Numbered from the stretch's first letter, positions 1-17,697 are shown. The stretch is 64,000 nt of DNA from Isoetes taiwanensis (GCA_021234155.1 JAJEKV010000129.1:1529963-1593962); one strand, 5' to 3'. Notes: generated by a model not told the origin, from the sequence alone. Translations and numbers: made by a program.

Positions 1-247
1 CACTTCCATGAACAATCAAGGCCAAAGAATTGCATCGTGGGGCATCGACTCACCGGGATTTGGAACCACCGCCTTTTTATGCTTCCTCGATTGCAATCCT
101 TTGCACCTTCAGCCGAGCCGATACGCAATGCATCAGATTCGGGAATTTGACCATCATCTTCTTGGCCTCTTAGAAGGCAATTTCTCGGTTCTAGGGGCAC
201 AAAGGGTTTTGATTCTTTGGAAGAGCGCATCTAGAAGCTCTAGTCAT
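1..247 (-). pseudogene. Harbinger ORF1 (Myb/SANT-like) N-terminal remnant
   Basis: The complement of this stretch matches the first ~85 residues of the intact ORF1 protein read at 5261-4059. The start codon is at about 247 and the gene runs off the window edge. Small indels and CAG-to-CGG or CTG-to-CCG changes break the frame. Its mates are the intact copy in unit 1 and a broken copy in unit 2. Confidence 0.7.
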
Positions 248-689
248 GATTTAGAGTATGTTGTAACAGAAACACTTGAAAGAAATTACTTCTTGAACAA
301 TTTAAATCAGAATTTACAAGAAGGATTCCAAACCCGAGAAACGAAATCTTAATGCAAATGCTTGAGGAATTTGGATTGCAAGGCCGATCTCGACACCCTA
401 ATGCGGAATTGAGCAGAGGTCTTGTGGCAGATCAAAAAAGAAGGAGATCATTTCTTGAAGGGGGTCGGAATTGGTGGCTCGATTTCGGGAGGTTTTTGGG
501 CACCAAAACTCAAAAACCAGCCGTTATGCCCCTAACCATAAAACGGGCGAGAGGGTTAATGGGAACGCCCCTAACAATAGTTAAGGCGTTTTGTCTCTCA
601 AGGGAGAGCCAAATTTTTACTCTCCCTTCATCTCGCCATCTCCCATCTCTCCCCATCTCTCAAATCATCTCTCAACCCCCATGTGGCCA

Positions 690-828
<139 letters not shown>

Positions 829-1101
829 AAGAGTCATACATGGGATCACTTTGCTACCTCCCTTGAGGAGTTCTTCCGGTACCGGGGGCATCCATTGGGG
901 ATATATTGTTGGCGTTCTTAAACATAGAGATGCTTGTTTGAAAATGGGAAGTGCGAGAGATTGAGATAGAGGAGCCGATGTGTTACTCTCGGGAAGACGC
1001 CTTTGGATGGCTTGTTTTATAATTTTGAATGTAACTTGTAAGCGTCTTATAGACTGGTGGTCTCGAAGGCGGAATAATAGATTTCATTTCATTTCATTTC
1101 A
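829..1101 (+). mobile_element. LINE-b 3' end (5'-truncated), unit 0
   Basis: This is the last part of a LINE ORF2 plus its 3' UTR. A decayed reading resembles the C-terminal tail of LINE-a (5828-7593), with a shared F-Y-N-x-E motif before the stop. The 3' end has the sequence TAGACTGGTGGTCTC followed by a GGCGGAATAATAGA block and an (ATTTC)n tail at 1080-1101. The left edge abuts a CT/CA tract and the tail abuts another CT tract. Confidence 0.75.
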
Positions 1102-1284
<183 letters not shown>

Positions 1285-1303
1285 AGCCACATGCTCCAAT
1301 TTT

Positions 1304-1337
1304 TTTTATCTCTCGTCCTATACGACGAGAGATAAAA
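1304..1337. repeat. 14-bp perfect hairpin in Harbinger leader
   Basis: TTTTATCTCTCGTC at 1304-1317 is the exact inverse complement of 1324-1337, with a 6-base loop. The same hairpin, partly damaged, lies at about 8272-8313 and 15184-15217. In unit 2 it is 280 bp upstream of the transposase start, so it belongs to the Harbinger 5' region. It may be a transposase binding palindrome or a transcript structure; I cannot tell which. Confidence 0.6.
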
Positions 1338-1609
1338 TTTATATCGTATGTGTCTCTCGTCCTCTAACTGGCCTGTTAGGAGGGAGATCCATCGGAAAGG
1401 GAGGGAATCCACCGGGATTTTTCTTCCCGCCTCTTCCTTGGCGCCAGCTCCAAGCTCAAATTATCCCACAGTCAAGATTTTGCCTCCTGGTGAGTACCGA
1501 AATATCCCATATCCTTGTTTTCCAGTTTCTGTTGTCCCATATTTTGTTTTTCAAATCGAAATAATTTTCTTTTGCTTCATTAGTCATTCAATTTGATACA
1601 CGAGGAAAC

Positions 1610-1637
1610 GCCCAGCAACGCTGGGCACTTTTTCTAA
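1610..1637 (+). mobile_element. Helitron 3' terminus
   Basis: A perfect 7-bp stem with a 3-base loop (GCCCAGC AAC GCTGGGC, 1610-1626) is followed by ACTTTTT and the terminus CTAA at 1634-1637, then T. This matches the plant Helitron 3' signature: hairpin, short T-rich spacer, CTRR, insertion before T. Only about 88 bp of the element are left between the array junction near 1549 and the terminus. The body and the 5' TC end are not present here. Confidence 0.65.
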
Positions 1638-3292
1638 TGCTATATATATGGTTAAAGTATGTTGATATATAGTTGAAATTAGTCTATTATTTGCTCCTGG
1701 CTTATTTGAAATTTTGTAAACGTGTAATGAAGTACCAAATTATATCTCAATGACAACTCATATAACTTCATTCCATTTCTGAGGGATCCATGGCAATTAC
1801 GACTCACATTTAACTTCATTAACATCTACAATTCCCATTTGCACAAACACTTGATTTTTGAAGGATCCATACTTCATTAACCTCTAGAATTTCCATTTGC
1901 ACATTTTTGAAGGTTCCACACAATATGTGGACAATTGCAAGCTCACATTTGATCTCTTGCAACCATTCAAAACCTTGCACCCATATGTAAGTTCTTCAAA
2001 TGTCTCCATGATGATTTAGTCTTTTCGACCCTTACCCCATTTTAAAGCATGTGCTTAACATACGACAATTTTTAGGCAAAACTGAACTCCACAACAATCC
2101 TCATTAACACTATCCAACCCTACCCACAAGCAGTAAAGAATACCGCTCTCCAAGAAAAATGCACTTACCATATGCCCTTTATAGACAAACTTTGTGTCAT
2201 TCATGTAACATGCTTATGCTCGTAGTAGTCCTACTCATTGTGCAAAACACATAAATGAAATAACTAGTACCAAGACAAATAACATCCAAGCTAGATAATA
2301 TACCTAAATCTCATTAATACATTTAATTTTTTCACATTCTACTAATCTAAAAATACTATCACAATTGATGGCCACCCTCTCAAAAAATCCTCATCAACAT
2401 TGTCCAATCTTTTTTCTCAGCACTAATATTTATCTAGATAACTCCCGATACTCATTGTACATGAAATTGGAAATTGTAGCATGCAAACAGAAACAAGGTG
2501 CTACGCACGAGGGGTTGCCCTCCAGTGCCGCGAAAGTGTGTTTTCATGGTTTTTGTTTCATCATTTTGTGTCGAGTCCTTTTCATTTGTCATAGGATGTC
2601 ATTTTCTTAGGGCAGGAGTTTTGTTTATGAAGTTATGAAGGTCAATTTATAGAACTGAGGGAGGAAAGAATAATATTTCAAACTAATTTACATAATTGAT
2701 ATTGTGCAACGAATAACTCTATGATTTACGGGTACTTGAGATATAGAACGGGCATAGTGAACAAAGTGTTGCATAAACATAAACTCTTTATAAAACAACA
2801 TTTCTAGTCGTCATCTATGTCCATAGAAGAATGATGAGTACTGTATAGAGCTCTTGCCAACGCATCCCTTCTTGCAGTGTCTTCTAGAACTAGTTCTTTT
2901 CTGTTACTTGCTTTTCTGTTACAAATGTAAAGCAACATTGCTGAAACTCAAAGATCCCTGTCAAACCGTTAAAAGAGTGCAAGACAATGACTTGCAAGAC
3001 AATCTGTGAACAAAAACCAGAAACAACTCAGTAGTACGAAAAATAAAACTAAGAACCAAGCCAACATCCCACATAAAAAACATTCATTTAGGTAAGAGAT
3101 GTAATATACAAAAGTTGTGCTACCAAAAAAGCACAGGATTACAAGCAGACTGAAGAAAGCCAAGATGTTTACACAGGGAGGTTTTAGCCAAGAGTTGAGA
3201 GAATCCGAGCTGTATCATCCTAAAACAACATAAGTAAAAAAAAAGAAAAAAGAAAAAACAAAATAACAAGGATCATCTTCCTCGACAGTGGT
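1638..3292. other. AT-rich spacer of unit 1, no gene seen
   Basis: I see only short spurious reading frames. Low-level internal repetition is present around 1740-1930, where lines with ACTTCATTAAC and CCATTTGCAC recur. The identical copy is at 8604-10258. An A-rich stretch at 3234-3262 separates it from the next ORF. Confidence 0.6.
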
Positions 3293-3670
3293 TTACAGTA
3301 GCCAGCAACAAACAAAACAGCAGGGCGTCTTCAACAAGCTACACAACTGTTTGTCGGAGTTCTGATCTCCATGAGCACCCAAGCACCAGAAATCTTCACG
3401 AATGTGAACAGGTGCATGCATAGCCCAGTTAAACAACTCCTCCTCGATTCTGACCATCCCCATATCCAGATACTGCACAAAAGCTTGTGCAGTAATGAAA
3501 TTGTGGATCTTCCTTGTTTGAAGAATGGAAACCTCATTCTCCTCTACCGTGCATGCAGAGTTTGAACTACCGACAGACATGGCTGCAGAGCTTGAGAAGC
3601 TTGAAGAAGATGGAGATGGCAAACGACGGAATCTGAAGCGCTCCCTCACTACTACTTTCGCCCTCGCCAT
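3293..3670 (-). CDS. Unrecognised ORF, 125 residues, in the repeat unit
   Basis: From the methionine at 3670 the protein starts MARAKVVVRERFRFRRLP, then has a serine run and a middle part with the motifs ILQTRKIHNF and IREDFWCLGAHG, and ends in a Cys/Leu-rich tail. It lies convergently downstream of ORF1 on the same strand, 390 bp away. The equivalent in unit 2 (about 10260-10640) is frame-broken by CAG/CTG-linked changes. It could be exon 1 of a captured host gene or a chance ORF; I do not recognise the family. Confidence 0.3.
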   Translation of the reverse strand: MARAKVVVRERFRFRRLPSPSSSSFSSSAAMSVGSSNSACTVEENEVSILQTRKIHNFITAQAFVQYLDMGMVRIEEELFNWAMHAPVHIREDFWCLGAHGDQNSDKQLCSLLKTPCCFVCCWLL

Positions 3671-3706
3671 TTTCTCAATAGAAAAGGGAAGAAATAATGT
3701 GGGCAC

Positions 3707-4058
3707 AATATACGAGGGTGCATTTATGTGCTGCTGGCTGATGGTACATTGGACCAGAATCTATAATGGTCCGAAATCAAATATGGGAATTATATGACTA
3801 CCAGACCAATAACAAGCATGTTATTGGATTTGAATTAATGGGGCAGACTGTTATGTCAGGCGACTTCAGTTTGCAAATAGAAAAATTCCTAAAGAATTGA
3901 AAATGACCTACACATTACATCACTTGAGACAATATGAGACAAACCTGTAACAGCAACTCAGAAACTCAAAATAACAGAATTACTATAACAGAGTATTACA
4001 GAATAACAGAAAAACAGAGTATAGAATTGATAGGTGAAAAACCTCGAAATACCTCAAT
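3707..4058. other. Spacer between the unknown ORF and Harbinger ORF1
   Basis: AT-rich DNA with a cluster of AACAGA/TAACAG repeats at 3945-4020. It may hold the 3' UTR of ORF1, which ends at 4059 on the minus strand. The copy in unit 2 is at about 10740-11029. Confidence 0.5.
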
Positions 4059-5261
4059 TTAGGAATTTGATTTCGATGAAGCAAGCTTGGCAATCTCCAG
4101 GAGGGTATCTTTTGTCATCTGACAAATGCTTTGTGTCATGGTGGCCATTGATTCAGCAATTTTCAAGCTATTAGCTGATCTCATTGTCTCTAATTCTTTG
4201 ATCAATTCTGCCTTCTTCACGAAATCCTCCCTCATGAACTCCAATTTCCTTGCTTCATTTTCCCCAAAACTGTTTGCCATTTTAGATATGCCTGCTGCAA
4301 TATCTTCATCTATATGAACTCGGGATCTTCTTTTGGTTGTTGGCTTCCCATAAACTCCTGGTTTATTGCAAGCAACAGATCTTGGGCTTGTATCAGAAAT
4401 ATTGCAGCCACTTGGAGTCTCTTTCCCACCATTTTCTTTCTGAGCACTAGAAGTGTCCTTACTGCCATTGCCAATTGGACTATATGGACTGGCAGGAACA
4501 CCACCATTGTTCTCAACATTCACATTCTCACCATTCACAAATTCCTCTTCAACAAATGAAGCTTCAGTGCCAATTGTCTCATAGAATGCTTGAGACATAA
4601 ATTCATTTGTGAACATATCAGCTTCTTCAAATGCCTCGGGACCAAAAGATCCATCATCTCCACCACCAGGTATGTCTCTCTCATTAGTCTGTCCTTGCTT
4701 TAAATAATCCATGACTTCAAACCATGGCCAACTCGAAGGTTCTGCTCCAGTCCTGTTTGAAGCTTCGTTTTCATCCCTAAATTTAATCTGCAATTTATCC
4801 CATTTGTTTCTCAATTGCCTTAAATCTTCTAAGCCCTCTACTGAATGTTGAAGTTTTATCATGATCTCTCTCCACTGACTGACGGACAGATTAATGTTTC
4901 CATTATTATGCACTTTATATTCTTTCATCAAGGAAAGCATTGTGCCAATTGCATTATCAGACCAATCAACAGGACACTTTCTTTTCTTGCTTTGAATGGC
5001 ATCAGCATCACTTCCATGAACAATCAAGGCCAAAGAATTATCAGGGGGCATCGACTCACCAGGATTTGGAACCACTGCCTTTTTATGCTTCCTCGGATTG
5101 CAATCCTTTGCACCTTTAGGCTGAGAGCTGATCTGCAGTGCATCAGATTCAGGAATTTGACCAGTCATCTTCTTCGGCCTCTTAGAAGGCAATTTCTCGG
5201 TTCTAGGGGGCACAAAGGGTTTCGCGGTTGCTGGAAGAGCAGATCTAGAAGCTCTAGTCAT
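4059..5261 (-). CDS. PIF/Harbinger ORF1 protein, Myb/SANT-like DNA-binding
   Basis: An intact 400-residue protein. Residues 95-185 form a Myb/SANT-like (trihelix-type) domain with tryptophans at about 100, 130, 154, 178 and 180. A basic proline-rich N-terminus contains KRPKK and KKRK patches that could be nuclear signals. An acidic Asn/Gly-rich linker follows, and residues 325-400 are a helix-rich Lys/Glu/Met tail likely to form a coiled coil. In this family ORF1 binds element ends and helps the DDE transposase. The transposase here (from 15495) lies on the opposite strand in a divergent layout, as in many Harbinger elements. The start is the first Met after an upstream stop. Confidence 0.85.
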   Translation of the reverse strand: MTRASRSALPATAKPFVPPRTEKLPSKRPKKMTGQIPESDALQISSQPKGAKDCNPRKHKKAVVPNPGESMPPDNSLALIVHGSDADAIQSKKRKCPVDWSDNAIGTMLSLMKEYKVHNNGNINLSVSQWREIMIKLQHSVEGLEDLRQLRNKWDKLQIKFRDENEASNRTGAEPSSWPWFEVMDYLKQGQTNERDIPGGGDDGSFGPEAFEEADMFTNEFMSQAFYETIGTEASFVEEEFVNGENVNVENNGGVPASPYSPIGNGSKDTSSAQKENGGKETPSGCNISDTSPRSVACNKPGVYGKPTTKRRSRVHIDEDIAAGISKMANSFGENEARKLEFMREDFVKKAELIKELETMRSANSLKIAESMATMTQSICQMTKDTLLEIAKLASSKSNS

Positions 5262-7593
<2,332 letters not shown>

Positions 7594-7598
7594 TTTCA

Positions 7599-8253
<655 letters not shown>

Positions 8254-8575
8254 AGCCACATGCTCCAATTTTTTATCTCTCGTCCTATCTCTGTCCGAGA
8301 GATAAAATTATATCAATATGTGTCTCTGTCCTCCCTAAGCTGGCTTTGTTAGGGGGAGATCCATCGGAAAGGGAGGGAATCCACCGGGATTTTTCTTCCG
8401 CCTCTTCCTTAGCGCTTGACTCAAGCTCAAATTATCCAGGTCAAGATTTTGCCTCGGTGAGTACAAAATATCCCATATCCTTGTTTTTCCGGTTTACATT
8501 TGTCCCATATTTTGTTTTCAAATCGAAATAATTTTCTTTTGCTTCATTAGTCATTCAATTTGATACGAGGAAAGC

Positions 8576-8603
8576 GCCAAACAGCGGCTGGGCACTTTTC
8601 TAA
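8576..8603 (+). mobile_element. Helitron 3' terminus, second copy
   Basis: Copy of the terminus at 1610-1637. The left arm of the hairpin is scrambled (GCGCCAAACAGCGGCTGGGC), but the spacer ACTTTT and CTAA followed by T are kept. The damage sits exactly at the CAGC/GCTG arms. Confidence 0.5.
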
Positions 8604-11029
8604 TGCTATATATATGGTTAAAGTATGTTGATATATAGTTGAAATTAGTCTATTATTTGCTCCTGGCTTATTTGAAATTTTGTAAACGTGTAATGAAGTA
8701 CCAAATTATATCTCAATGACAACTCATATAACTTCATTCCATTTCTGAGGGATCCATGGCAATTACGACTCACATTTAACTTCATTAACATCTACAATTC
8801 CCATTTGCACAAACACTTGATTTTTGAAGGATCCATACTTCATTAACCTCTAGAATTTCCATTTGCACATTTTTGAAGGTTCCACACAATATGTGGACAA
8901 TTGCAAGCTCACATTTGATCTCTTGCAACCATTCAAAACCTTGCACCCATATGTAAGTTCTTCAAATGTCTCCATGATGATTTAGTCTTTTCGACCCTTA
9001 CCCCATTTTAAAGCATGTGCTTAACATACGACAATTTTTAGGCAAAACTGAACTCCACAACAATCCTCATTAACACTATCCAACCCTACCCACAAGCAGT
9101 AAAGAATACCGCTCTCCAAGAAAAATGCACTTACCATATGCCCTTTATAGACAAACTTTGTGTCATTCATGTAACATGCTTATGCTCGTAGTAGTCCTAC
9201 TCATTGTGCAAAACACATAAATGAAATAACTAGTACCAAGACAAATAACATCCAAGCTAGATAATATACCTAAATCTCATTAATACATTTAATTTTTTCA
9301 CATTCTACTAATCTAAAAATACTATCACAATTGATGGCCACCCTCTCAAAAAATCCTCATCAACATTGTCCAATCTTTTTTCTCAGCACTAATATTTATC
9401 TAGATAACTCCCGATACTCATTGTACATGAAATTGGAAATTGTAGCATGCAAACAGAAACAAGGTGCTACGCACGAGGGGTTGCCCTCCGGTCTTTGCGA
9501 AAGTGTGTTTTCATGGTTTTTGTTTCATCATTTTGTGTCGAGTCCTTTTCATTTGTCATAGGATGTCATTTTCTTAGGGCAGGAGTTTTGTTTATGAAGT
9601 TATGAAGGTCAATTTATAGAACTGAGGGAGGAAAGAATAATATTTCAAACTAATTTACATAATTGATATTGTGCAACGAATAACTCTATGATTTACGGGT
9701 ACTTGAGATATAGAACGGGCATAGTGAACAAAGTGTTGCATAAACATAAACTCTTTATAAAACAACATTTCTAGTCGTCATCTATGTCCATAGAAGAATG
9801 ATGAGTACTGTATAGAGCTCTTGCCAACGCATCCCTTCTTGCAGTGTCTTCTAGAACTAGTTCTTTTCTGTTACTTGCTTTTCTGTTACAAATGTAAAGC
9901 AACATTGCTGAAACTCAAAGATCCCTGTCAAACCGTTAAAAGAGTGCAAGACAATGACTTGCAAGACAATCTGTGAACAAAAACCAGAAACAACTCAGTA
10001 GTACGAAAAATAAAACTAAGAACCAAGCCAACATCCCACATAAAAAACATTCATTTAGGTAAGAGATGTAATATACAAAAGTTGTGCTACCAAAAAAGCA
10101 CAGGATTACAAGCAGACTGAAGAAAGCCAAGATGTTTACACAGGGAGGTTTTAGCCAAGAGTTGAGAGAATCCGAGCTGTATCATCCTAAAACAACATAA
10201 GTAAAAAAAAAGAAAAAAGAAAAAACAAAATAACAAGGATCATCTTCCTCGGCGGTGGTTTTATAAAGTAGCCCGACAACAAACAAAAAGCGGTGAGCGT
10301 CTTCAACAAGCTACACAAGCTTGTTTGCCGGGGTTACGATCTCCATGAGCACCCAAAGCACGAAATCTTCACGAATGTGAGCGAGGTGCATGCATAGCCC
10401 GGTTAAACAACTCCTCTCGATTCGACCATCCCCATATCCGGATCATCGCACAAAAGCTTGTGCGATAATGAAAGTAATGGATCTTCCTTGTTTGAAGAAT
10501 GGAAACCTCATTCTCCTCTCACAGGTGCATGCGAGTTTGAACTACCGCCGGACATGGCTGCCGAGCTTGAGAAGCTTGAAGAAGATGGAGATGGCAAGCG
10601 ATGGGAATCTGAAGCGCTCCCTCACTACTACTTTCGCCCTCGCCATTTTCTCAATAGAAAGGGAAGAAATAATGTGGGCACAATATACGAGGGTGCATTT
10701 ATGTCTTTCTTTGGCTGATGGTACATTGGACGAGAATCTATAATGGTCGAAATCAAATATGGGAATTATATGACTACGGACCAATAACAAGCATGTTATT
10801 GGATTTGAATAATGGGGCTGACTGTTATGTCGGCGACTTAGGTTTGCAAATAGAAAATTCTAAAAAATTGAAAATGACCTACACATTACATCACTTGAGA
10901 CAATATGAGACAAACCTGTAACAGCAACTCAGAAACTCAAAATAACAGAATTACTATAACAGAGTATTACAGAATAACAGAAAAACAGAGTATAGAATTG
11001 ATAGGTGAAAAACCTCGAAATACCTCAAT
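8604..11029. other. Spacer of unit 2, with broken copy of the unknown ORF
   Basis: 8604-10240 repeats the AT-rich spacer at 1638-3290 almost exactly. 10260-10640 is the counterpart of the ORF at 3293-3670, now out of frame because of clustered changes at CAG/CTG. 10740-11029 repeats the ORF1 3' flank. I see no working gene. Confidence 0.6.
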
Positions 11030-12231
11030 TTAGGAATTTGATTTCGATGAAGCAAGCTTGGCAATCTCCAGGAGGGTATCTTTTGTCATCTGACAAATGC
11101 TTTGTGTCATGGTGGCCATTGATTCAGCAATTTTCAAGCTATTAGCTGATCTCATTGTCTCTAATTCTTTGATCAATTCTGCCTTCTTCACGAAATCCTC
11201 CCTCATGAACTCCAATTTCCTTGCTTCATTTTCCCCAAAACTGTTTGCCATTTTAGATATATACTGCTGCAATATCTTCATCTATATGAACTCGGGATCT
11301 TCTTTTGGTTGTTGGCTTCCCATAAACTCCTGGTTTATTGCAAGCAACAGATCTTGGGCTTGTATCAGAAATATTGCAGCCACTTGGAGTCTCTTTCCCA
11401 CCATTTTCTTTCTGAGCACTAGAAGTGTCCTTACTGCCATTGCCAATTGGACTATATGGACTGGCAGGAACACCACCATTGTTCTCAACATTCACATTCT
11501 CACCATTCACAAATTCCTCTTCAACAAATGAAGCTTCAGTGCCAATTGTCTCATAGAATGCTTGAGACATAAATTCATTTGTGAACATATCAGCTTCTTC
11601 AAATGCCTCGGGACCAAAAGATCCATCATCTCCACCACCAGGTATGTCTCTCTCATTAGTCTGTCCTTGCTTTAAATAATCCATGACTTCAAACCATGGC
11701 CAACTTCGAAGGTTACGCTCGGTCTGTTTGAAGCTTCTTTTTTCATCCCTAAATTTAATGCAATTTATCCCATTTGTTTCTCAATTGCCTTAAATCTTCT
11801 AAGCCCTCTACTGAATGTTGAAGTTTTATCATGATCTCTCTCCACTGACTGACGGACAGATTAATGTTTCCATTATTATGCACTTTATATTCTTTCATCA
11901 AGGAAAGCATTGTGCCAATTGCATTATCAGACCAATCAACAGGACACTTTCTTTTCTTGCTTTGAATGGCATCAGCATCACTTCCATGAACAATCAAGGC
12001 CAAAGAATTATCAGGGGGCATCGACTCACCAGGATTTGGAACCACTGCCTTTTTATGCTTCCTCGGATTGCAATCCTTTGCACCTTTAGGCTGAGAGCTG
12101 ATCTGCAGTGCATCAGATTCAGGAATTTGACCAGTCATCTTCTTCGGCCTCTTAGAAGGCAATTTCTCGGTTCTAGGGGGCACAAAGGGTTTCGCGGTTG
12201 CTGGAAGAGCAGATCTAGAAGCTCTAGTCAT
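11030..12231 (-). pseudogene. Harbinger ORF1, second copy, frame-broken
   Basis: Near-identical to the gene at 4059-5261 but read in three open pieces: 12231-11755 (N-terminus and first part of the Myb/SANT domain), 11684-11253 and 11281-11030 (C-terminal helix). The breaks are at about 11700-11760, where CTG and CCAGTCCTG of the intact copy read ACG and CGGTCTG, and near 11262. These may be sequence errors rather than real mutations, so the copy might be intact in the organism. Confidence 0.75.
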
Positions 12232-12680
12232 GACTTAGAGTCTGTTGTAACAGAATTTGACAGTAAATTACTTCTTGAACACAATTTAAATCCAGAATTT
12301 ACAAGAAGGATTCCAAACACGAGAAAGCGAAATCTTAATGCAAATGCTTGAGGAATTTGGATTGCAAGGCGATCTCGACACCCTAATGCGGAATTGGAGC
12401 AGGAGGTCTTGCGGGCAAATCAAAACGAGGAGATCATTTCTTGAAGGGTGCCGGAATTGGTGGCTCGATTTAGGGAGAGTTTTTAGGGCACCAAAACTCA
12501 AAAACCGGCCGTTATGCCCCTAACCATAAAAGCAGTGAGGGGGTTGATGGGGCGCCCCTAACAATAGTTAGAAATTTTTGTCTCTCAAAGGAGGCCAAAT
12601 TTTTACTCTCCTTTCATCTCTTGCCATCTCCATCTCTCCCCATCTCTCAAATCATCTCTCAACCCCCATGTGGCCAAGCA

Positions 12681-14607
<1,927 letters not shown>

Positions 14608-14608
14608 A

Positions 14609-15155
<547 letters not shown>

Positions 15156-15494
15156 CCACACAGCTGGCGTTACATGCTCAATTTTTTATCTCTCGTCCTA
15201 TCACGACGAGAGATAAAATTATATCGTATGTCTCTCGTCCTCTAAGCGGCTTTGTTGGGAGGAGATCCATCGGAAAGGGAGGGAATCCACAGGGATTTTT
15301 CTTCCCGCCTCTTCCTTGGCGCCAGCTCCAAGCTCGAATTATCCCACAGTCAAGATTTTGCCTCCTGGTGAGTACCGAAATATCCCATATCCTTGTTTTC
15401 CAGTTTCTGTTGTCCCATATTTTGTGTTCAACAGCCATTTTTGTTCAATCTCAGCTCTACAATCAGACTTCTCGGTCCGGATTTGCATTATTTG

Positions 15495-16171
15495 ATGGAT
15501 CCGATCATTTTGGACATGATTGCCATGCTTTTGAGGGCTATTCAACTCGGCTTGGCTTTCCAAAGCTACTGTCTACATTTGATACAGGAGAATGAACGAG
15601 AAGGGTTAATGGATATTTTAGAGCAGAATGCAGAGGTAGAAGATAATATTAATTACATGTGTGCAGCATCTACACTCTTCTTAGCAGCTTCTTCAAGATT
15701 AAGGAGGCCTCCCCGAAGATTTTGGGTATGTCTAAGGCAGACAACACAGTGGGACAGCATTGATAATCACGCTTGGAATTGCCTCCTCTCTTTTGAGGAT
15801 GATATGTGGCACCAGTTCTATCGGATGAAGAGGGCTTCACTTGAGAATTTAGTTGGTCTTATTGTGCCTTACTTAATCAGACCTGGAATGAAGGTCAGAC
15901 CGCCTGTTGATCCCAGGAAAGCAGTGGCCATGGTGCTTTATTTCTTAGCACATGGTGAGAAATCTCTGCATGTAGGTCAAAGATTTTATGTAGATAAAAC
16001 TACTGTGCAGAAATACACGAAAAAAATAACTCTTGCTTTGGCATCCAAGACTATGCTTTACAAGAGGTTCATTGCTTTACCAACAGGCCAAAGATTGTTG
16101 GACATAAACAAAGATTTTGAAGATGCTACAGGTATACCAAATATATTTGGAGCTGTTGATGGCATAGCTAT
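15495..16171 (+). pseudogene. PIF/Harbinger DDE transposase, 5' part, split by hAT
   Basis: Open from the Met at 15495 (MDPIILDMIAML). The reading also extends upstream to 15393, but that is probably leader, with a possible splice donor CTG/GTGAGTAC at 15367. The protein shows the Harbinger N-terminal helix region (MWHQFYRMKRASLENLV), a middle PVDPRKAVAMVLYFLAHGE block and the first catalytic segment GIPNIFGAVDG, whose Asp is the first D of the DDE triad. The hAT element at 16172 cuts the gene directly after it. With ORF1 on the opposite strand this makes up the coding set of one Harbinger element. Confidence 0.85.
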
Positions 16172-16325
16172 CGGGAACCAAGTTTCGAACTTGGTCCCCG
16201 TTTCCAACTCCGTTCCCGAGGGTCCAGAGTTCCGGGAATTCTTAGCCAAGTTCCCACAACGTCTGTTACCGGGAACTACGTTCCGGACGAAGTTCCCATA
16301 GATGGGAACTTGAGTTCCCGGTAGC
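16172..16325. repeat. hAT 5' subterminal GTTCC-rich region
   Basis: At least ten GTTCC or GGAAC words lie within 150 bp in both orientations, for example TTCGAACTTGG, GAGTTCCGGGAATTC and CCGGGAACTACGTTCCGG. They are likely transposase binding sites, by analogy with the subterminal repeats of other hAT elements. Confidence 0.55.
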
Positions 16326-17697
16326 ATTTTTAATTAACCATTAAATTGATTTATTAAAAAAGCAACAAAAAAAAGAGTCGAAATACCAAGAAAAGCTTCT
16401 TTTTTTCACCCTTTTCGTTTCATGGCTTCTTTTTGGCGCCTGTCGCCTGATCCATCTGCTGCTGTGATCGATCTGCTGCTGTCTGTGATGTCTTGAATGA
16501 AGTCAGCCTGCTGCTGTGATGTCTTGAATGAACAATGAAGTCATAAAGCGGAAGTTCAACTCATCTCATTGCTCCATAGCTACCCAGAAGTCTTTTGGAT
16601 AAGCTTGGATATTCAAGTCGGAAGTTCAACTCATCGGAAGTTCAACTCATTGGATAGCTACCCGGATCTCATCAAAAGTTCTTCAACTCATCTCATTGCT
16701 CTGCAGCTCTGCTATATCAAGCTTTTGAAGCCAAGCCAGCCAAGCTGTCGGATTGAAGCCAAGCCAGCCAAGCTCTACCATGCTGTCGGATTGGTGAGGA
16801 GGAGCCCAAACGAATCTGCCCAAACTATCTGAAGGTATTGTTTCCAATCCCAAGTATCTAAGCTTCATTCCTTTATCTGTTTCTTAATCAAAAAATACCT
16901 CAGCTGTTGCAGCCTGCAGGTCTGACCTCTGCTATGATTCTATGACGTCTACTGCTATGATTCTATGCTGCAGAAGCTGTTCTCTGACTCTATTATCAGG
17001 CTGGATCAGTGATAGCATAAAAAAGTATGTAAGCTTTTATAGATTTGATGCTCTGAGTTCAGTTCTAATATCATTCTTAGCTTCAAAAATCATGTTTATA
17101 GTCAGAATACACAAAGTTTCTATAAAATGCCATGCTTATACTTTTGATTCATTCTATCTGCCCACTTTAACTTCTGCCTGCTCTTACAGATAATGGATAT
17201 GAATATATGTTGCTGATATTTTATTCCAATACGCATCTGATTTGCCAAGTTTTTAAGTAAGCATTGATAATCTTAGCCTTGTTTTTCGACTTTGATCTGC
17301 ATCGAACTTACGGTTTAATCTAGAGTTTTCTATCGGTATTTTCATCAGTGATGCAGCTTGAAACTTGTAGAGAATTTTAAATCCCCTGTTTAATGCCTGA
17401 AGAATTAGTACCCAGTTAAAAAATGTACGTGAAGCTATAGCCTTTCCCGTCTCTTCTAGATCCACATAATGTACATTCACCTCATCAATTAGTGCTAGTT
17501 ACGTTTGTCATGGGCAAAAGAGGCATGTTGCAGATGCCCTTATTTACTATTGTCATATTTATATCTTATTTTTTTTAGCATCATTTTTGCATAGTTCTAG
17601 TCTCTCATTGTGATATTTTAGATTTTACTTGTTGGCTTTATCATTAATTATTTGAGTGCCTTGCTTATAGGTATTTTGTTTTATTAATCAAGCGTAT
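16326..17697. other. hAT 5' non-coding region
   Basis: No gene seen. 16440-16800 has imperfect internal repeats: CTGCTGCTGTGATGTCTTGA occurs twice or more, GGAAGTTCAACTCAT three times, and GAAGCCAAGCCAGCCAAGCT twice. A likely 5' UTR with an intron leads to the transposase ATG at 17698 through a pyrimidine-rich stretch. Confidence 0.5.

Noticed and set aside
1304-1637. Helitron 5' end (TCTCT...) near the CT-rich hairpin
   Set aside because: CT-rich sequence makes TC starts unavoidable and no independent sign of a 5' terminus was found.
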